NCBI GenBank assembly: GCA_024349765.1
Contig: AP026073.1
Coordinates: 3,968,001-4,032,000, forward strand
Direction of reading: 5' to 3'
Length of the DNA stretch: 64,000 nucleotides
DNA from: Streptomyces nigrescens
GTDB lineage: Bacteria; Actinomycetota; Actinomycetes; Streptomycetales; Streptomycetaceae
Below the pieces are notes generated by a model, which saw only the letters and a program-made list of their open reading frames with translations, was not told where the DNA came from and did not search any database. Below are positions 34,247-42,542 of this stretch, one piece after another; position 1 is the stretch's first letter, and each line of letters opens with the position of its first letter. Made by a program: the position numbers and the translations under genes.

Positions 34247-35179
34247 TCAGCCCTCTTCCGCCTCGTCGTGATCTAGTTGCCCTGGTGGCGTGCCAGATTC
34301 GATCGCGACGGATGCGGGTACCGCGGTTCCGGGTAGCCATCGACTCTGGACGCCACATGCTTGTACTTCCTCAACGCCGCTCAGTTTGAGGCTGCACAAT
34401 TCGCAGGAGAGCCCATCCGTACTCATCACGAGAGTGGTGTCCGACTGCGCAGTGGCCTGCAGCGTCGTCAATGCAAGGCTGCTACAAGCTGGGCAATCAG
34501 CCACGGCCATCAGGCCGGGAGCATCATCTCTGAGTGGAACAGCAATGCCCCATGCTGTCTGGACGTGCGCGGGGTACTCGCGCAGCGCCCTTTCTTTGAC
34601 TCCCTTGGGCAGGCCTGTGAATCGGTCGTCGAAGCGGTGGCGTGCCTGCGTGATCCGCAGCTGCATGTCCCGCAATTCCTGGTCCTCTCGCTCGTCAACA
34701 GCCGCCTTAACGGGCTCGGTCCACCGCTCCCAGAAGGTGTCCAGAGGCTTGTCGAGGTCGCCAAGCAGCGTCTCGATCGTCCGGGCGAGGGAAGAGATCA
34801 TCCCCTTGGCCTGGGAGCTGGCGGTGGAAGCGTGGGCAGCGCCGTTGCGCATCTCGATCAGCAGGTCGAGCTGGGGATCCGTCTGAAGTACGCGGATCTT
34901 CCGAAGGCGCGCGATGGCGTCCTTGGCCCCGACGGTGCGGACCTTCTCTTCATCCATCTGGAGATGTCCGCCTAGGTACAGCAGCATGTCCGCATTGCGT
35001 ATCTCGGCGATGTAGATCGGGTTCTTCGAGATGAGGACTGCCTTGGCGAGCCGCTCGACAGCGACACCAGCGTGGAGCGCGAACTCGTCATACTCGCCGC
35101 GCCCGTGGTCATCGATGGCCCGTTGCGCGGCCTTCTTGGCGCCCTCGAAGAAGCTCTCGAACGAGAGCGAATCGTCCAT
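34247..35179 (-). CDS. HEPN-like protein with C-terminal zinc ribbon
   Basis: 310 aa. The N-terminal two-thirds are helical (AAQRAIDDHGRGEYDEFALH, AVERLAKAVLI), with the sequence EMRNGAAHAST giving an R-x4-H arrangement (Arg111, His116) as in HEPN ribonucleases. The C-terminus holds two CxxC pairs (C229/C232 and C259/C262) consistent with a zinc ribbon. HEPN proteins are common toxin or antiviral RNases. The gene is oriented convergently with the secreted protein. The RNase role is inferred from the motif only. Confidence 0.6.
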   Translation of the reverse strand: MDDSLSFESFFEGAKKAAQRAIDDHGRGEYDEFALHAGVAVERLAKAVLISKNPIYIAEIRNADMLLYLGGHLQMDEEKVRTVGAKDAIARLRKIRVLQTDPQLDLLIEMRNGAAHASTASSQAKGMISSLARTIETLLGDLDKPLDTFWERWTEPVKAAVDEREDQELRDMQLRITQARHRFDDRFTGLPKGVKERALREYPAHVQTAWGIAVPLRDDAPGLMAVADCPACSSLALTTLQATAQSDTTLVMSTDGLSCELCSLKLSGVEEVQACGVQSRWLPGTAVPASVAIESGTPPGQLDHDEAEEG

Positions 35180-35389
35180 GCCAGGACGGTAGCGGCAGCT
35201 GTACGACAGGTGCGATGTAATTCATGACCCCGACCGCGGCTGGCGCCTGGTGGCACAGCACCTCGCCGTTGCCGCACTTCACCCAGCCATCGGTCTGCTC
35301 ACGGGTCACCGAGGACGGCGGGTGGCTCATGCTCAGCGGGCGCGCTGAAGACGACGGCCGCTCATGGTGCACGGACAGCTCACCGCTAG

Positions 35390-35690
35390 TACTGCAACGG
35401 TGTTTGTGGGCGTTCCACTCGATCCGGTTCAGCAGCCGATGGATACGGTCCGGAGCGGCATGACCGGCCTGTTCAGCCAGCGTCCAGCCGTTCTTCCGCT
35501 CCAGCGGAGCAATCGGCCCTCGCAGATAGGCAAGCGCCGACTCCCGCGGCCGTCCTGGAAAACCGATGCACGAACCGCTCATGCACAGCGCCCAGTTCAC
35601 CGGCCCACACACTGACATCAGCAAGGTCCCCACCCATGAACAGACCAACGACCGGCCTGCCCAACCGTCATGGCAAACACCGTTGCAGTA
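35390..35690. mobile_element. 301-bp IS701-type MITE with CTAG duplication
   Basis: 17-bp perfect terminal inverted repeats, TACTGCAACGGTGTTTG at 35390 and its complement ending at 35690, are flanked by CTAG on both sides (35386-35389 and 35691-35694). Inside, on the reverse strand, is the start of an IS701-family transposase (SALAYLRGPIAPLERKNGWT, LAEQAGHAAPDRIHRLLNRI), cut after ~60 residues. An internally deleted copy. Its right CTAG supplies the TAG stop of the FAD monooxygenase. Confidence 0.8.
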
Positions 35691-37163
35691 CTAGCGGCGC
35701 AGGGTGCGCAGGGCGGTGAGACAGTCCGCGGCCCGTCGCTGCGGGTCGGCGTCGGTGCTGGCCCAGGCGATCCGGGCGTCGGGCCGGACCAGGACTGCGG
35801 TGACGTCCCGCCAGATCGGGTCCGTGGCTTCGGCGTTGACGGTGGCTGCCCGTTGTTCCAGATCACTCGCGGGGCACGGCGTCCGCGTCCCGTCGAGGTC
35901 CAGCAGCAATGGCCGGCCGTGGTGCATCAAGGGGTGGGCGGTGGGTGTCTGTGCCGTGTCGAGGGCGAGGCCGGCCAGGCGGGTGCCGTTCAGCGGGTGC
36001 GCGCCGGGTGCGGGGTCGGCGGGGAGCGGATCGCCGAAGCCTGCAATCCTGCGGGCCCACTGGCGGTTGGTCTCCGGTTCGGCCAGCGCGGCGGACCACA
36101 CCTCGCGCAGCGCGATTTGCTCCGGGCTCGCAGCGGCGAACAGGGCGAGTTGCGCACGAGTGTTGTCGATGACGGCGCGGGCGGCCGGCCGACGCTCCGT
36201 GTCGTAGCTGTCGAGCAGTCCGTTGGGCGCCCGGCCCTGGAGGGTGGCGGCCAGCTTCCAGCCCAGGTTGGTGGCGTCCTGGATACCGAGGTTCATGCCC
36301 TGCCCACCGGCCGGGAAGAACATGTGCGCCGCGTCGCCGGCCACCAGCACCCGTCCGGCGCGGTACCGCGCGGCCTGGCGGGTGGCGTTGCCGTAGCGCG
36401 ACAGCCACCGGGGGTTGCGGATGCCGAGGTCCCGTCCCAGTAGCGTGCGGGTCTGCTCGCGCACCTCCTCTAGAGTCAACGGTTCACCGGTGCCGCGGTG
36501 CATGGTGGCCGTGGACAGGCCCGCCAGCCGGTGGACGCCGTCGCCGATCGGGGCCGCCAGGAACGAACCGGCTGGCCCGCTGGCGGCGAGCGGCGCGGTG
36601 GGCGGATCGTCGAGTTCGACATCGGCGAGCCACCCGGTCAGCGTGGTGTCCTGGCCGGGGAAGTCGATGCCGGCCGCCTGTCGCACCGCGCTGCGGGTGC
36701 CGTCGCAGCCCACCACCCAGCGGGCCCGCACGGTCCGGTGGGTGCCGCCGGCCCGGACCACCGCCTCGACGGCGTCCGGCCCCTGGATGAGCGAGACGAC
36801 CTCCTCCCCGCGCAGCACCCGAGCGCCCACGGCAACCGCGTGCTCCTCCAGGAGCTGTTCGGTGACGGACTGACCGAGCGCCAGCATGAACGGGTGCACC
36901 GCTCCGACCGTGGAGAAGTCCAGCCTGGTGGTGGCCGCGCCGAAATGGCCGGTCGGCACCGGGGTGCCCCGTTCGATGAACCGCTCCGCGAGTCCTCGGG
37001 TGGCGAAGGTGTCCAGCGTGCCGGCCTGCATGCCGACCGCGCGTGACCGTCCGTCCGGTGCCGCCCGGCGTTCCAGGACGGTCACCTCCACCCCATGCAG
37101 GCGCAGCTCCGCAGCCAGCCAGAGACCCACTGGGCCGGCCCCGGCGATGAGCACGTCGAGCAT
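35691..37163 (-). CDS. FAD-dependent aromatic-ring monooxygenase (PheA/TfdB family)
   Basis: 490 aa. N-terminal FAD motif GAGPVGLWLAAELRLHG, the central DGTRSAVRQAAGIDFPG (DG motif), and RVLVAGDAAHMFFPAGGQGMN (GD motif contacting FAD ribose/phosphate), then a C-terminal thioredoxin-like tail (LVRPDARIAWAS). Such enzymes hydroxylate aromatic compounds or antibiotics (rifamycin and tetracycline types). ATG at 37163 with AGGGAAG upstream. Divergent TetR gene with two perfect operators between suggests ligand-induced expression. The last codon is followed by a TAG formed by the MITE's target duplication, so the native C-terminus may be slightly altered. Confidence 0.87.
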   Translation of the reverse strand: MLDVLIAGAGPVGLWLAAELRLHGVEVTVLERRAAPDGRSRAVGMQAGTLDTFATRGLAERFIERGTPVPTGHFGAATTRLDFSTVGAVHPFMLALGQSVTEQLLEEHAVAVGARVLRGEEVVSLIQGPDAVEAVVRAGGTHRTVRARWVVGCDGTRSAVRQAAGIDFPGQDTTLTGWLADVELDDPPTAPLAASGPAGSFLAAPIGDGVHRLAGLSTATMHRGTGEPLTLEEVREQTRTLLGRDLGIRNPRWLSRYGNATRQAARYRAGRVLVAGDAAHMFFPAGGQGMNLGIQDATNLGWKLAATLQGRAPNGLLDSYDTERRPAARAVIDNTRAQLALFAAASPEQIALREVWSAALAEPETNRQWARRIAGFGDPLPADPAPGAHPLNGTRLAGLALDTAQTPTAHPLMHHGRPLLLDLDGTRTPCPASDLEQRAATVNAEATDPIWRDVTAVLVRPDARIAWASTDADPQRRAADCLTALRTLRR

Positions 37164-37180
37164 GACAATCACTTCCCTTC

Positions 37181-37233
37181 ACTCTTGTCCGCTGGACAAG
37201 AGTGAGCATGCCCTAGAATTGTCCATTGGACAA
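37181..37233. promoter_or_regulatory. Two perfect TetR operators
   Basis: A 23-bp perfect palindrome with core CTTGTCCGCTGGACAAG occupies 37181-37203, and a 15-bp one, TTGTCCATTGGACAA, occupies 37219-37233. They share the half-site TTGTCC. They sit between the divergent FAD monooxygenase (start 37163) and TetR (start 37296) genes. Confidence 0.8.
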
Positions 37234-37295
37234 CAGGGGGTTGGGTAACAGGGGTTGGGCAGCAGGTGCGGAAGCCGACCGGAGAGGCGCATCGG

Positions 37296-37916
37296 ATGGG
37301 TACGACACAGGACGAGATCGTCGCCGCCACGCTTGCGGTCCTCGATGAGCACGGGCTGGACGGCGTGACCATGCGCGCCGTCGCGGCCCGGCTCGGCGTG
37401 CAGCACAACACTGTCCGCTGGCATGCCTCCAGCAAGGGCCGCCTGCTCGAGCTGGCCTCCGACGAACTCCTCGCGCACTGTCTGGACGAGCCGCTGCCCG
37501 AGGCATTCCCTGACCGCCTCAAGGAACTGAGCCGCCGCTGCCGCACGGCGCTGCTCTCCCACCGCGACGCTGCCAGGATGGTCGCGGGAGTCTTCGCGGC
37601 CGAGCCCCACACGCTGCGCTACGCCGACACCGTGATCGCTACCCTGCTGGCAGCCGGCCACTCGCCGCGCACGGCCGCGTGGACCCACTGGACGATCTTC
37701 TACCTGATTCTGGGCCTCACCCAGGAACAGCAGGCCGCCCAAGAGGCCGCACCGGCCCTCCTCCCGGACCAGGTCCCGGCCGACGACTACCCGGCCCTGG
37801 TCGAGGTCCTGCCGTACTGCGGCCCCGACAGCTTCGACCAGCGATTCGATTTCGCCCTCGGCCTGATCATCGCCGGCCTTCCCCGGACCGAGGGGCACCT
37901 CGGTCCGGGACACTAA
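37296..37916 (+). CDS. TetR family repressor (TetR_C-type), divergent from FAD monooxygenase
   Basis: 206 aa. The helix-turn-helix reads LDGVTMRAVAARLGVQHNTV then RWHASSKGRLLELA, with the RW.H feature of tetracycline-repressor-like proteins (VxxxTLYWHVxxK type). The C-terminal domain contains RTAAWTHWTIFYLILGLTQE, like TetR_C_1. ATG at 37296 with GGAGAGG; an upstream GTG at 37266 is less likely. It probably represses itself and the monooxygenase via the TTGTCC palindromes, with the enzyme's substrate as inducer. Confidence 0.85.
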   Translation: MGTTQDEIVAATLAVLDEHGLDGVTMRAVAARLGVQHNTVRWHASSKGRLLELASDELLAHCLDEPLPEAFPDRLKELSRRCRTALLSHRDAARMVAGVFAAEPHTLRYADTVIATLLAAGHSPRTAAWTHWTIFYLILGLTQEQQAAQEAAPALLPDQVPADDYPALVEVLPYCGPDSFDQRFDFALGLIIAGLPRTEGHLGPGH

Positions 37917-37917
37917 A

Positions 37918-38056
37918 GCGTGTTGCAGAAGGGTGTGGTCCGGGCATTTTCCCTGTATGGGTGGGGTGTTGAGGGCTGAGTCGTTGTGGGTGGAGACGTG
38001 CACGGGTCTGCGGATGCGGCAGTTCGAGCGGTCGTTGAAGGTCGTGCGCGAGCGGG
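37918..38056 (+). pseudogene. IS5-type element 5' remnant (copy 1)
   Basis: About 139 bp starting CGTGTTGCAGAAGGGTGTGG (IS end) and running through LRAESLWVETCTGLRMRQFE, the first codons of an IS5-type transposase. It is nearly identical to the longer copy at 43044-43464. It is cut after RSLKVVRERE. Confidence 0.75.
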
Positions 38057-38297
38057 AGAGAACTACGCCAGCCTCGACCTTCCCCCACCGGAGCAACGCA
38101 AGCGGTGGAGGCTCTCCCCGCCGCCTCACCAGGACGGGTGGGCCGACGCCTACCTGCACCGCCGCGACTGTGGCCAGGCGGGATCGACCGGCGCGATGGT
38201 GAGCGGCGAGGAGGCGCTTGCGGCGCTGGCCGGGCCGGATGTCACGGTGCTGTGCCCGGTATGCCGGCCCGACACCGTCCTGAAGGACCGGCGCTGA
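38056..38297 (+). pseudogene. DUF6233-like protein C-terminal fragment
   Basis: The plus frame reads YASLDLPPPEQRKRWRLSPP, HQDGWADAYLHRRDCGQAGS, GEEALAALAGPDVTVLCPVC and RPDTVLKDRR-stop. The H-x-x-DC and CPxCRPDT pattern resembles the C-terminus of Streptomyces DUF6233 proteins (from memory). The N-terminus is replaced by the IS remnant. Confidence 0.45.
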
Positions 38298-38419
38298 TCG
38301 GCAGAGCCGGTCTAGCGGGTGCGCTCCCGGCACAGCGCGAGGTGCAGGCCCTCCGCGTTTCGTGGGGCGAGTGCGGCTGCCGGACCTTCTGGTCAGCCCC
38401 GCCCTCAGGGACGGTCCGG

Positions 38420-38790
38420 CGCCCCACGCTGGGGCGAGGACACTGTCCTGGACGCCGCTCGCAAGTTCACCGAGATGGGTGTCGGGGATACTGCCGATCT
38501 GCCGCACCTACGACAGGGGTCCTGACCGGCCGGGACATTGTCGTCAAGGTGCTGGGCGAGGGACGGGATTCTCACCAGACCAAGGCCGGCGAGCTTGCCC
38601 AGGGCGAGGCGGTCAAGGCGCCGACGACCTGGCGCACGAGACCTTCACGACGATGGCCCAGCACAAGGTCCGCCGTCTCCCGGTCATTGACGGCCACCGC
38701 CTGGTCGGCATGGTGGCACGGGCCGACGTTGCCCGTTCCCTGCCCGCCCCCCAGGTCGGTGACCTGCTCGAAGCGCTGTCCACCGACTGA
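38420..38790 (+). pseudogene. CBS-domain protein, frameshifted
   Basis: Pieces of a two-CBS protein: GEDTVLDAARKFTEMGVG, then out of frame VLTGRDIVVKVLGEGRDS and KAGELAQGEAVK, then MAQHKVRRLPVIDGHRLVGM, VARADVARSLPAPQVGDLLE and ALSTD-stop. At least two frameshifts. CBS pairs bind adenosyl ligands; the Streptomyces versions are small stress proteins. Not functional. Confidence 0.7.
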
Positions 38791-38917
38791 GCCTGGGGCA
38801 TGCCGCGCGTATGGGCTGCGGTGTTCACCTGGCACCGGGTCCACTCAAGGCGTGGAATGGTATTGCGTCGGTTGGTTGATATGACCTGGCACGAATGACG
38901 ACACGAGATGGCCGGCT

Positions 38918-39301
38918 ATGCCTGCAGGATCCAGCAAGAAGCGCGAGCGGCAGTACGAACACATCAAGGAACAGGCCCAAGAGCGCGGCAGCTCAGAAAA
39001 GAGGGCCAAGGAGATCGCCGCCCGCACCGTGAACAAGGAAAGCGCCCGTTCCGGCGAGGCCAGGTCTGCCGTCAAGACCTCCACGCAGGATCGCAAATCT
39101 GCCTCGCAGCGAGGTGGAGAACGCTCTGGGAAGGGGTCGGGCGGCCCCACTCGGGACCAGTTGTACGAGGAGGCCAAGAAGAAGAACGTCGAAGCGACTC
39201 CGAGGGTCACGCTCGTGATGGAACTGCTGGGCACCTGTCCTCCTGGCGGTCCATGTGACTGGAGCCGCACCGACGGAGCACCGGGGACACAACTGCGATG
39301 A
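38918..39301 (+). CDS. Plasmid-stabilisation-like basic protein, altered C-terminus
   Basis: 127 aa. The first ~90 residues (MPAGSSKKRERQYEHIKEQA, AKEIAARTVNKESARSGEAR, GGPTRDQLYEEAKKKNVE) match a widespread Streptomyces small protein annotated as plasmid stabilisation or Rho-N-like. The usual short C-terminal helix is replaced after KKKNVE by an unrelated tail, suggesting a frameshift or junction near 39185. Highly charged; nucleic-acid binding is plausible. Confidence 0.6.
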   Translation: MPAGSSKKRERQYEHIKEQAQERGSSEKRAKEIAARTVNKESARSGEARSAVKTSTQDRKSASQRGGERSGKGSGGPTRDQLYEEAKKKNVEATPRVTLVMELLGTCPPGGPCDWSRTDGAPGTQLR

Positions 39302-39419
39302 GGCGCGTCAGCCAGGCTCTTATCAGGTCACTCCGGCAGTCCGCCGGTGCAGCCGCACGCGCTCTCCCGGCCGGCCGACACATCGGCAACAAGGCACAAA
39401 CGGCCGGTTGGTCTGTGGG

Positions 39420-39620
39420 TCAGACCGGCTGGAAGAACGCTTCCCGATCCTCGCAGTTGGTCTGTGGCCGGTAGGGCCGGATGCGCTTGTGGGTGATGGC
39501 GGCTGTGGTGAGGGTTCGGGTGAACAGCTTGGACTTGTAGCAGGAGCCGTTGTCGGTCAGGACGCGCTTGACGGTGATCCCATGTGAGGCGAAGAAGGCC
39601 GACGACATCCACCACGCGTT
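39420..39620 (-). pseudogene. IS481-family transposase fragment
   Basis: The reverse frame reads AFFASHGITVKRVLTDNGSC, YKSKLFTRTLTTAAITHKRI and RPYRPQTN, the part of the rve integrase core around the second catalytic Asp (LTDNG). It has no start and no first Asp or third Glu region; the flanks are shadow-like. Confidence 0.7.
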
Positions 39621-39759
39621 CGTCACCCTCGGCTGCGCCGTCATCTGCTGGCGACGACTGCGCACCGCACTTTGTCGAGAGTAAGGGCAGGCGAGCGCCC
39701 CAGGGGATGGCCCGCTCGATGCGTCAGAACGCATTCGTAGCAGTCGGGCCCGCGCAGCC

Positions 39760-40506
39760 TCACATCCGGGATCTCAGCACGTCGACCTCGCAGCCCGGCG
39801 CGAACGGGTCGAAGCCGTGCTCGATCAGCCAGCGAACTGCCAGCAGGCTTCGCAACGACCACCACGCGTGGATCACGTCGAGGTCGATGTCGGTGCCATA
39901 GCCGGCGACGACGTCCTCGAGGCGCTCCTCGTGTCCGAGCGTGAAGGTGGCGAGGTCGTACAGGGCATCACCCTGGCCCGCCTCGGACCAGTCGATGATG
40001 CCGGTGACCTCGCCGCCGTCGACGAACACGTGCGCGACCTGCAGGTCGCCGTGCGTGAATGCCGGAGCCCACAGCCGGAGCGCGGCCTCGGCGACCTGGC
40101 GGTTGCGGGTGACCAGGTCGGTGGGCAGGACGCCGTTCGTCACGAGCAACTCGCACTCGTCGTCGAGTTCCGCCGCCAGCGCGACGATGCTCCGGCCGGC
40201 CCGGCCGGGCCGGGGCGGCAGCGGCGCGTCGTGCAGCTTCCGGATGGCAGCGCCCGCCGCGGCCCACGCCGCCGGTGCCCCGGTCGACGGCCCGCCGAGG
40301 CGCCCAAGTGTCGTCCCCGGGAGCGCGGCGATCGCGAGCACGGGCGGCTTGCGCCACAGGACCTTCGGGGTCGGGACCGGCGCGAGGGACATCGCCTCGA
40401 CCTCGACGTCGATGCGCGCCTGATCGGCGTCCACCTTCAGGAACACATCGCCGACGCGCAGGGTCGCGCGCTCGGAATGGGCGACGACGACTTTGACCTC
40501 ATCCAT
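39760..40506 (-). CDS. Aminoglycoside-phosphotransferase-family protein
   Basis: 248 aa, complete APH-like kinase: an N-terminal lobe with VFLKVDADQARIDVEVEAMS (Lys), then the catalytic loop FTHGDLQVAHVFVDGGEVTG (HGD with the Asp; the usual metal-binding Asn is His or Val here) and GIIDWSEAGQGDALYDLATF (DxD-like metal site). Such proteins phosphorylate small hydroxylated molecules, sometimes antibiotics, sometimes homoserine or choline. Substrate unknown; the variant catalytic Asn position is worth noting. ATG at 40506. The flanking sequence is IS481 remnant. Confidence 0.8.
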   Translation of the reverse strand: MDEVKVVVAHSERATLRVGDVFLKVDADQARIDVEVEAMSLAPVPTPKVLWRKPPVLAIAALPGTTLGRLGGPSTGAPAAWAAAGAAIRKLHDAPLPPRPGRAGRSIVALAAELDDECELLVTNGVLPTDLVTRNRQVAEAALRLWAPAFTHGDLQVAHVFVDGGEVTGIIDWSEAGQGDALYDLATFTLGHEERLEDVVAGYGTDIDLDVIHAWWSLRSLLAVRWLIEHGFDPFAPGCEVDVLRSRM

Positions 40507-40717
40507 GAACGACCAGTATCCCGGGGATGACCGCCGACGTCGCCGGGTTTATCGCGTGCAATGACGCGGCTGACCGTGTCCCGCTTCCCGGCGGCCTCGT
40601 GCACGACACCAACCTCTGACCAGGTCAAGCCCACCACTTTTGTTAGGAGTCCTTAGGCCATTGTCCGGTCGTGCTTCACGGGCAGCTTCGGCGAGTCTCA
40701 ACGGCCGTGAACTGCGG

Positions 40718-41422
40718 TTACACAGGCTGGCCAACCGGCCTGACGATCAGCGTGTTGATGTCGACACCACTCGGCTGGCTAATGGCCCAGACGATCGTCT
40801 TACCCAACTGCTCCGGGGGCAGAAAATCGCGGTTGGGCAGCCCGCCGGGGGCACCGTCGAAGAAGTTGGTCTTCGTTGCGCCTGGCGAGATGAGGGTGAC
40901 ACCAATGCCTTCTGCAGTCACCATCCTCCTGGTGTTCTCCGCGATGCCAGTCACGGCCCACTTCGTCGCGCCGTAGATGTTGCCTGGTGTGTGGATATGG
41001 CCGGCCACGCTGCCGACCAGAACAATCCGGCCCTGGCTCTCGCGCAGCGCGGGCAGCGCAGCATTGATGAGTAGTGCAGGGCCGAGGACGTTGGTCAGCA
41101 CCATGTCGTCCCAGCCAGTGGGGTCACCATCGGCCAAGTCATCAAAGGTCGCGTAGCCCGCGTTGGCAACGACGACGTCCAGCCGCCCGAACGTCGTCAA
41201 GGTCGCCGCGACCGCAGTCCGAACCGCTTCGTGGTCGGCCGCGTGTCCCGGCATCACCAGCAAACCGTCCGGCTCGCCGAGCTCTGCGGCAAACCGGCGA
41301 AGCCGGTCCCCGCTCCGGCCGGTGACCGTCACGCGGTACCCCTGCTCCAGCAGTTGCCGAGCCGTCGCGGCCCCAATCCCGCTACCACCGCCGGTGATAA
41401 GTGCGACAGGAGAGTCCGTCAT
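40718..41422 (-). CDS. Short-chain dehydrogenase/reductase under MerR-type promoter
   Basis: 234 aa. TGGGSGIGAAT cofactor motif, VVANAGYATFDD, LVGSVAGH (Ser), YGATK (catalytic Tyr/Lys) and LISPGATKTNF. Complete classical SDR. ATG at 41422, with GTG at 41428 as an alternative. About 40 bp upstream is a perfect palindrome inside a 19-bp-spaced promoter, indicating MerR-type control similar to the aldo/keto reductase at 7422. No MerR gene is close by. Confidence 0.88.
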   Translation of the reverse strand: MTDSPVALITGGGSGIGAATARQLLEQGYRVTVTGRSGDRLRRFAAELGEPDGLLVMPGHAADHEAVRTAVAATLTTFGRLDVVVANAGYATFDDLADGDPTGWDDMVLTNVLGPALLINAALPALRESQGRIVLVGSVAGHIHTPGNIYGATKWAVTGIAENTRRMVTAEGIGVTLISPGATKTNFFDGAPGGLPNRDFLPPEQLGKTIVWAISQPSGVDINTLIVRPVGQPV

Positions 41423-41460
41423 GTGCACCCCAAGGAATGTGTCGTGAAGTCAACTCGGAG

Positions 41461-41491
41461 AGTCCAGCATTTGGAGTGCACTCCAAGTCAA
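41461..41491 (-). promoter_or_regulatory. MerR-type promoter with perfect palindrome
   Basis: On the reverse strand, TTGACT (-35, 41486-41491) and TGGACT (-10, 41461-41466) are 19 bp apart, and the spacer contains TTGGAGTGCACTCCAA (41471-41486), a perfect 16-bp palindrome. Expected transcription start about 41454, giving a ~32-nt leader to the SDR. Confidence 0.7.
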
Positions 41492-41629
41492 CCAACTTGA
41501 GAAGTCGTGCCGATAGCCAACCCGCCTACCTGTGAGACCCCTCAGGGGCTTTCGTTTGGATCATCGGGCGGGCCAAAGGAGGATGCCTGCGATGTGGAGG
41601 CTGACCTCGCTACCGGCATCTGCGGGCGC

Positions 41630-41803
41630 TGGGCAATCTTGGAGAACCGACCACCGTTCTGGCAGGACGGACCGCGGAGGGGCGAGCCGCCTTCCGGAGC
41701 CTGCTCGATAAGGACCCCGCAGAGCGGTTCCCCGAGGTCGAGGACGGCAGGGTGGGGATGCGCCCCTTCTATATCGAACCTGCGTTGTTCCTAGAATGGC
41801 CGG
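41630..41803 (+). pseudogene. Unidentified C-terminal coding fragment
   Basis: One plus frame reads LRALGNLGEPTTVLAGRTAE, FRSLLDKDPAERFPEVEDGR and VGMRPFYIEPALFLEWPDG, which looks like real protein, overlapping the start of the next regulator. There is no start codon with a ribosome site. I do not recognise the family. Confidence 0.35.
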
Positions 41804-42511
41804 ATGGAGGACATCGATGCGATCGCGGCGTTGCAGGATCCGGTCCGGCGCCGTCTGTACGAGTACGTGGTGGCACAGGGCCGTGAGGTCGGCCGCAACG
41901 AGGCCGCCGAGGCGGCCGGGGTGTCGCGCACGCTCGCCGCGCACCACCTGGACAAGCTGACCGAGGTCGGGCTGCTGGAGAGCGGCAGCCGCCGCCTGAC
42001 GGGCCGCTCGGGACCGGGAGCAGGACGCCCCGCCAAGGTGTACACGCGGGTGCGGACCGAGCGGGCTGTGTCGTTGCCCGCCCGCGACTACCGCACCGCC
42101 GCCGAACTGCTCGCCGAGGCCGCCGAGCAGGCTGGGATCGACGCCGGGCTCTGCGCGGCTGCGCGCCGCCGGGGCGAGGCTCTGCGCGGCTCGGCGGCGC
42201 CCTGCGGCGGCCTCGAGGAGGCCGTGGAGATGCTGGCCGCCCGCGGGTACGAACCGCACCTGGAAGGCAGCGCGGGCATCCAGGACGCCGAAGATTCTGA
42301 GGAGATGACCGGAGAAGCCGCGCAGGTCGTGCGTATGCGCAACTGCCCCTTCCATGCCGTCGCCGAACGCTTCCCGCCGCTTGTCTGCGGTATGAATCTC
42401 GCGCTACTGGAGGGGCTGCTGGGCACGGACGGTCCCGTCCGCGCCCGCATGGACGCCCGGCCGGGGGAGTGCTGCGTGGTGGTCGAGAGCTCTAAAAGCA
42501 ATATCGATTGA
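41804..42511 (+). CDS. ArsR-like winged-helix regulator with C-terminal Cys cluster (SufR-type)
   Basis: 235 aa. The N-terminal helix-turn-helix reads LQDPVRRRLYEYVVAQGREV, EAAGVSRTLAAHHLDKLTEV. The C-terminus has conserved Cys spacing (MRNCPFHAVAERFPPLVCGM, then PGECCVVVESS), like Fe-S cluster-binding SufR-type or metal-responsive regulators. It probably senses redox, iron or small ligands. ATG at 41804. It lies 31 bp upstream of the DUF3291 gene, same strand, probable operon. Confidence 0.78.
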   Translation: MEDIDAIAALQDPVRRRLYEYVVAQGREVGRNEAAEAAGVSRTLAAHHLDKLTEVGLLESGSRRLTGRSGPGAGRPAKVYTRVRTERAVSLPARDYRTAAELLAEAAEQAGIDAGLCAAARRRGEALRGSAAPCGGLEEAVEMLAARGYEPHLEGSAGIQDAEDSEEMTGEAAQVVRMRNCPFHAVAERFPPLVCGMNLALLEGLLGTDGPVRARMDARPGECCVVVESSKSNID

Positions 42512-42542
42512 CATAGATTATGGCCCATGCTGGGATGCGGCC

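Noticed and set aside
40510..40717. Open frames between the phosphotransferase and the SDR
   Set aside because: Short, no ribosome sites, arginine-rich shadow composition.
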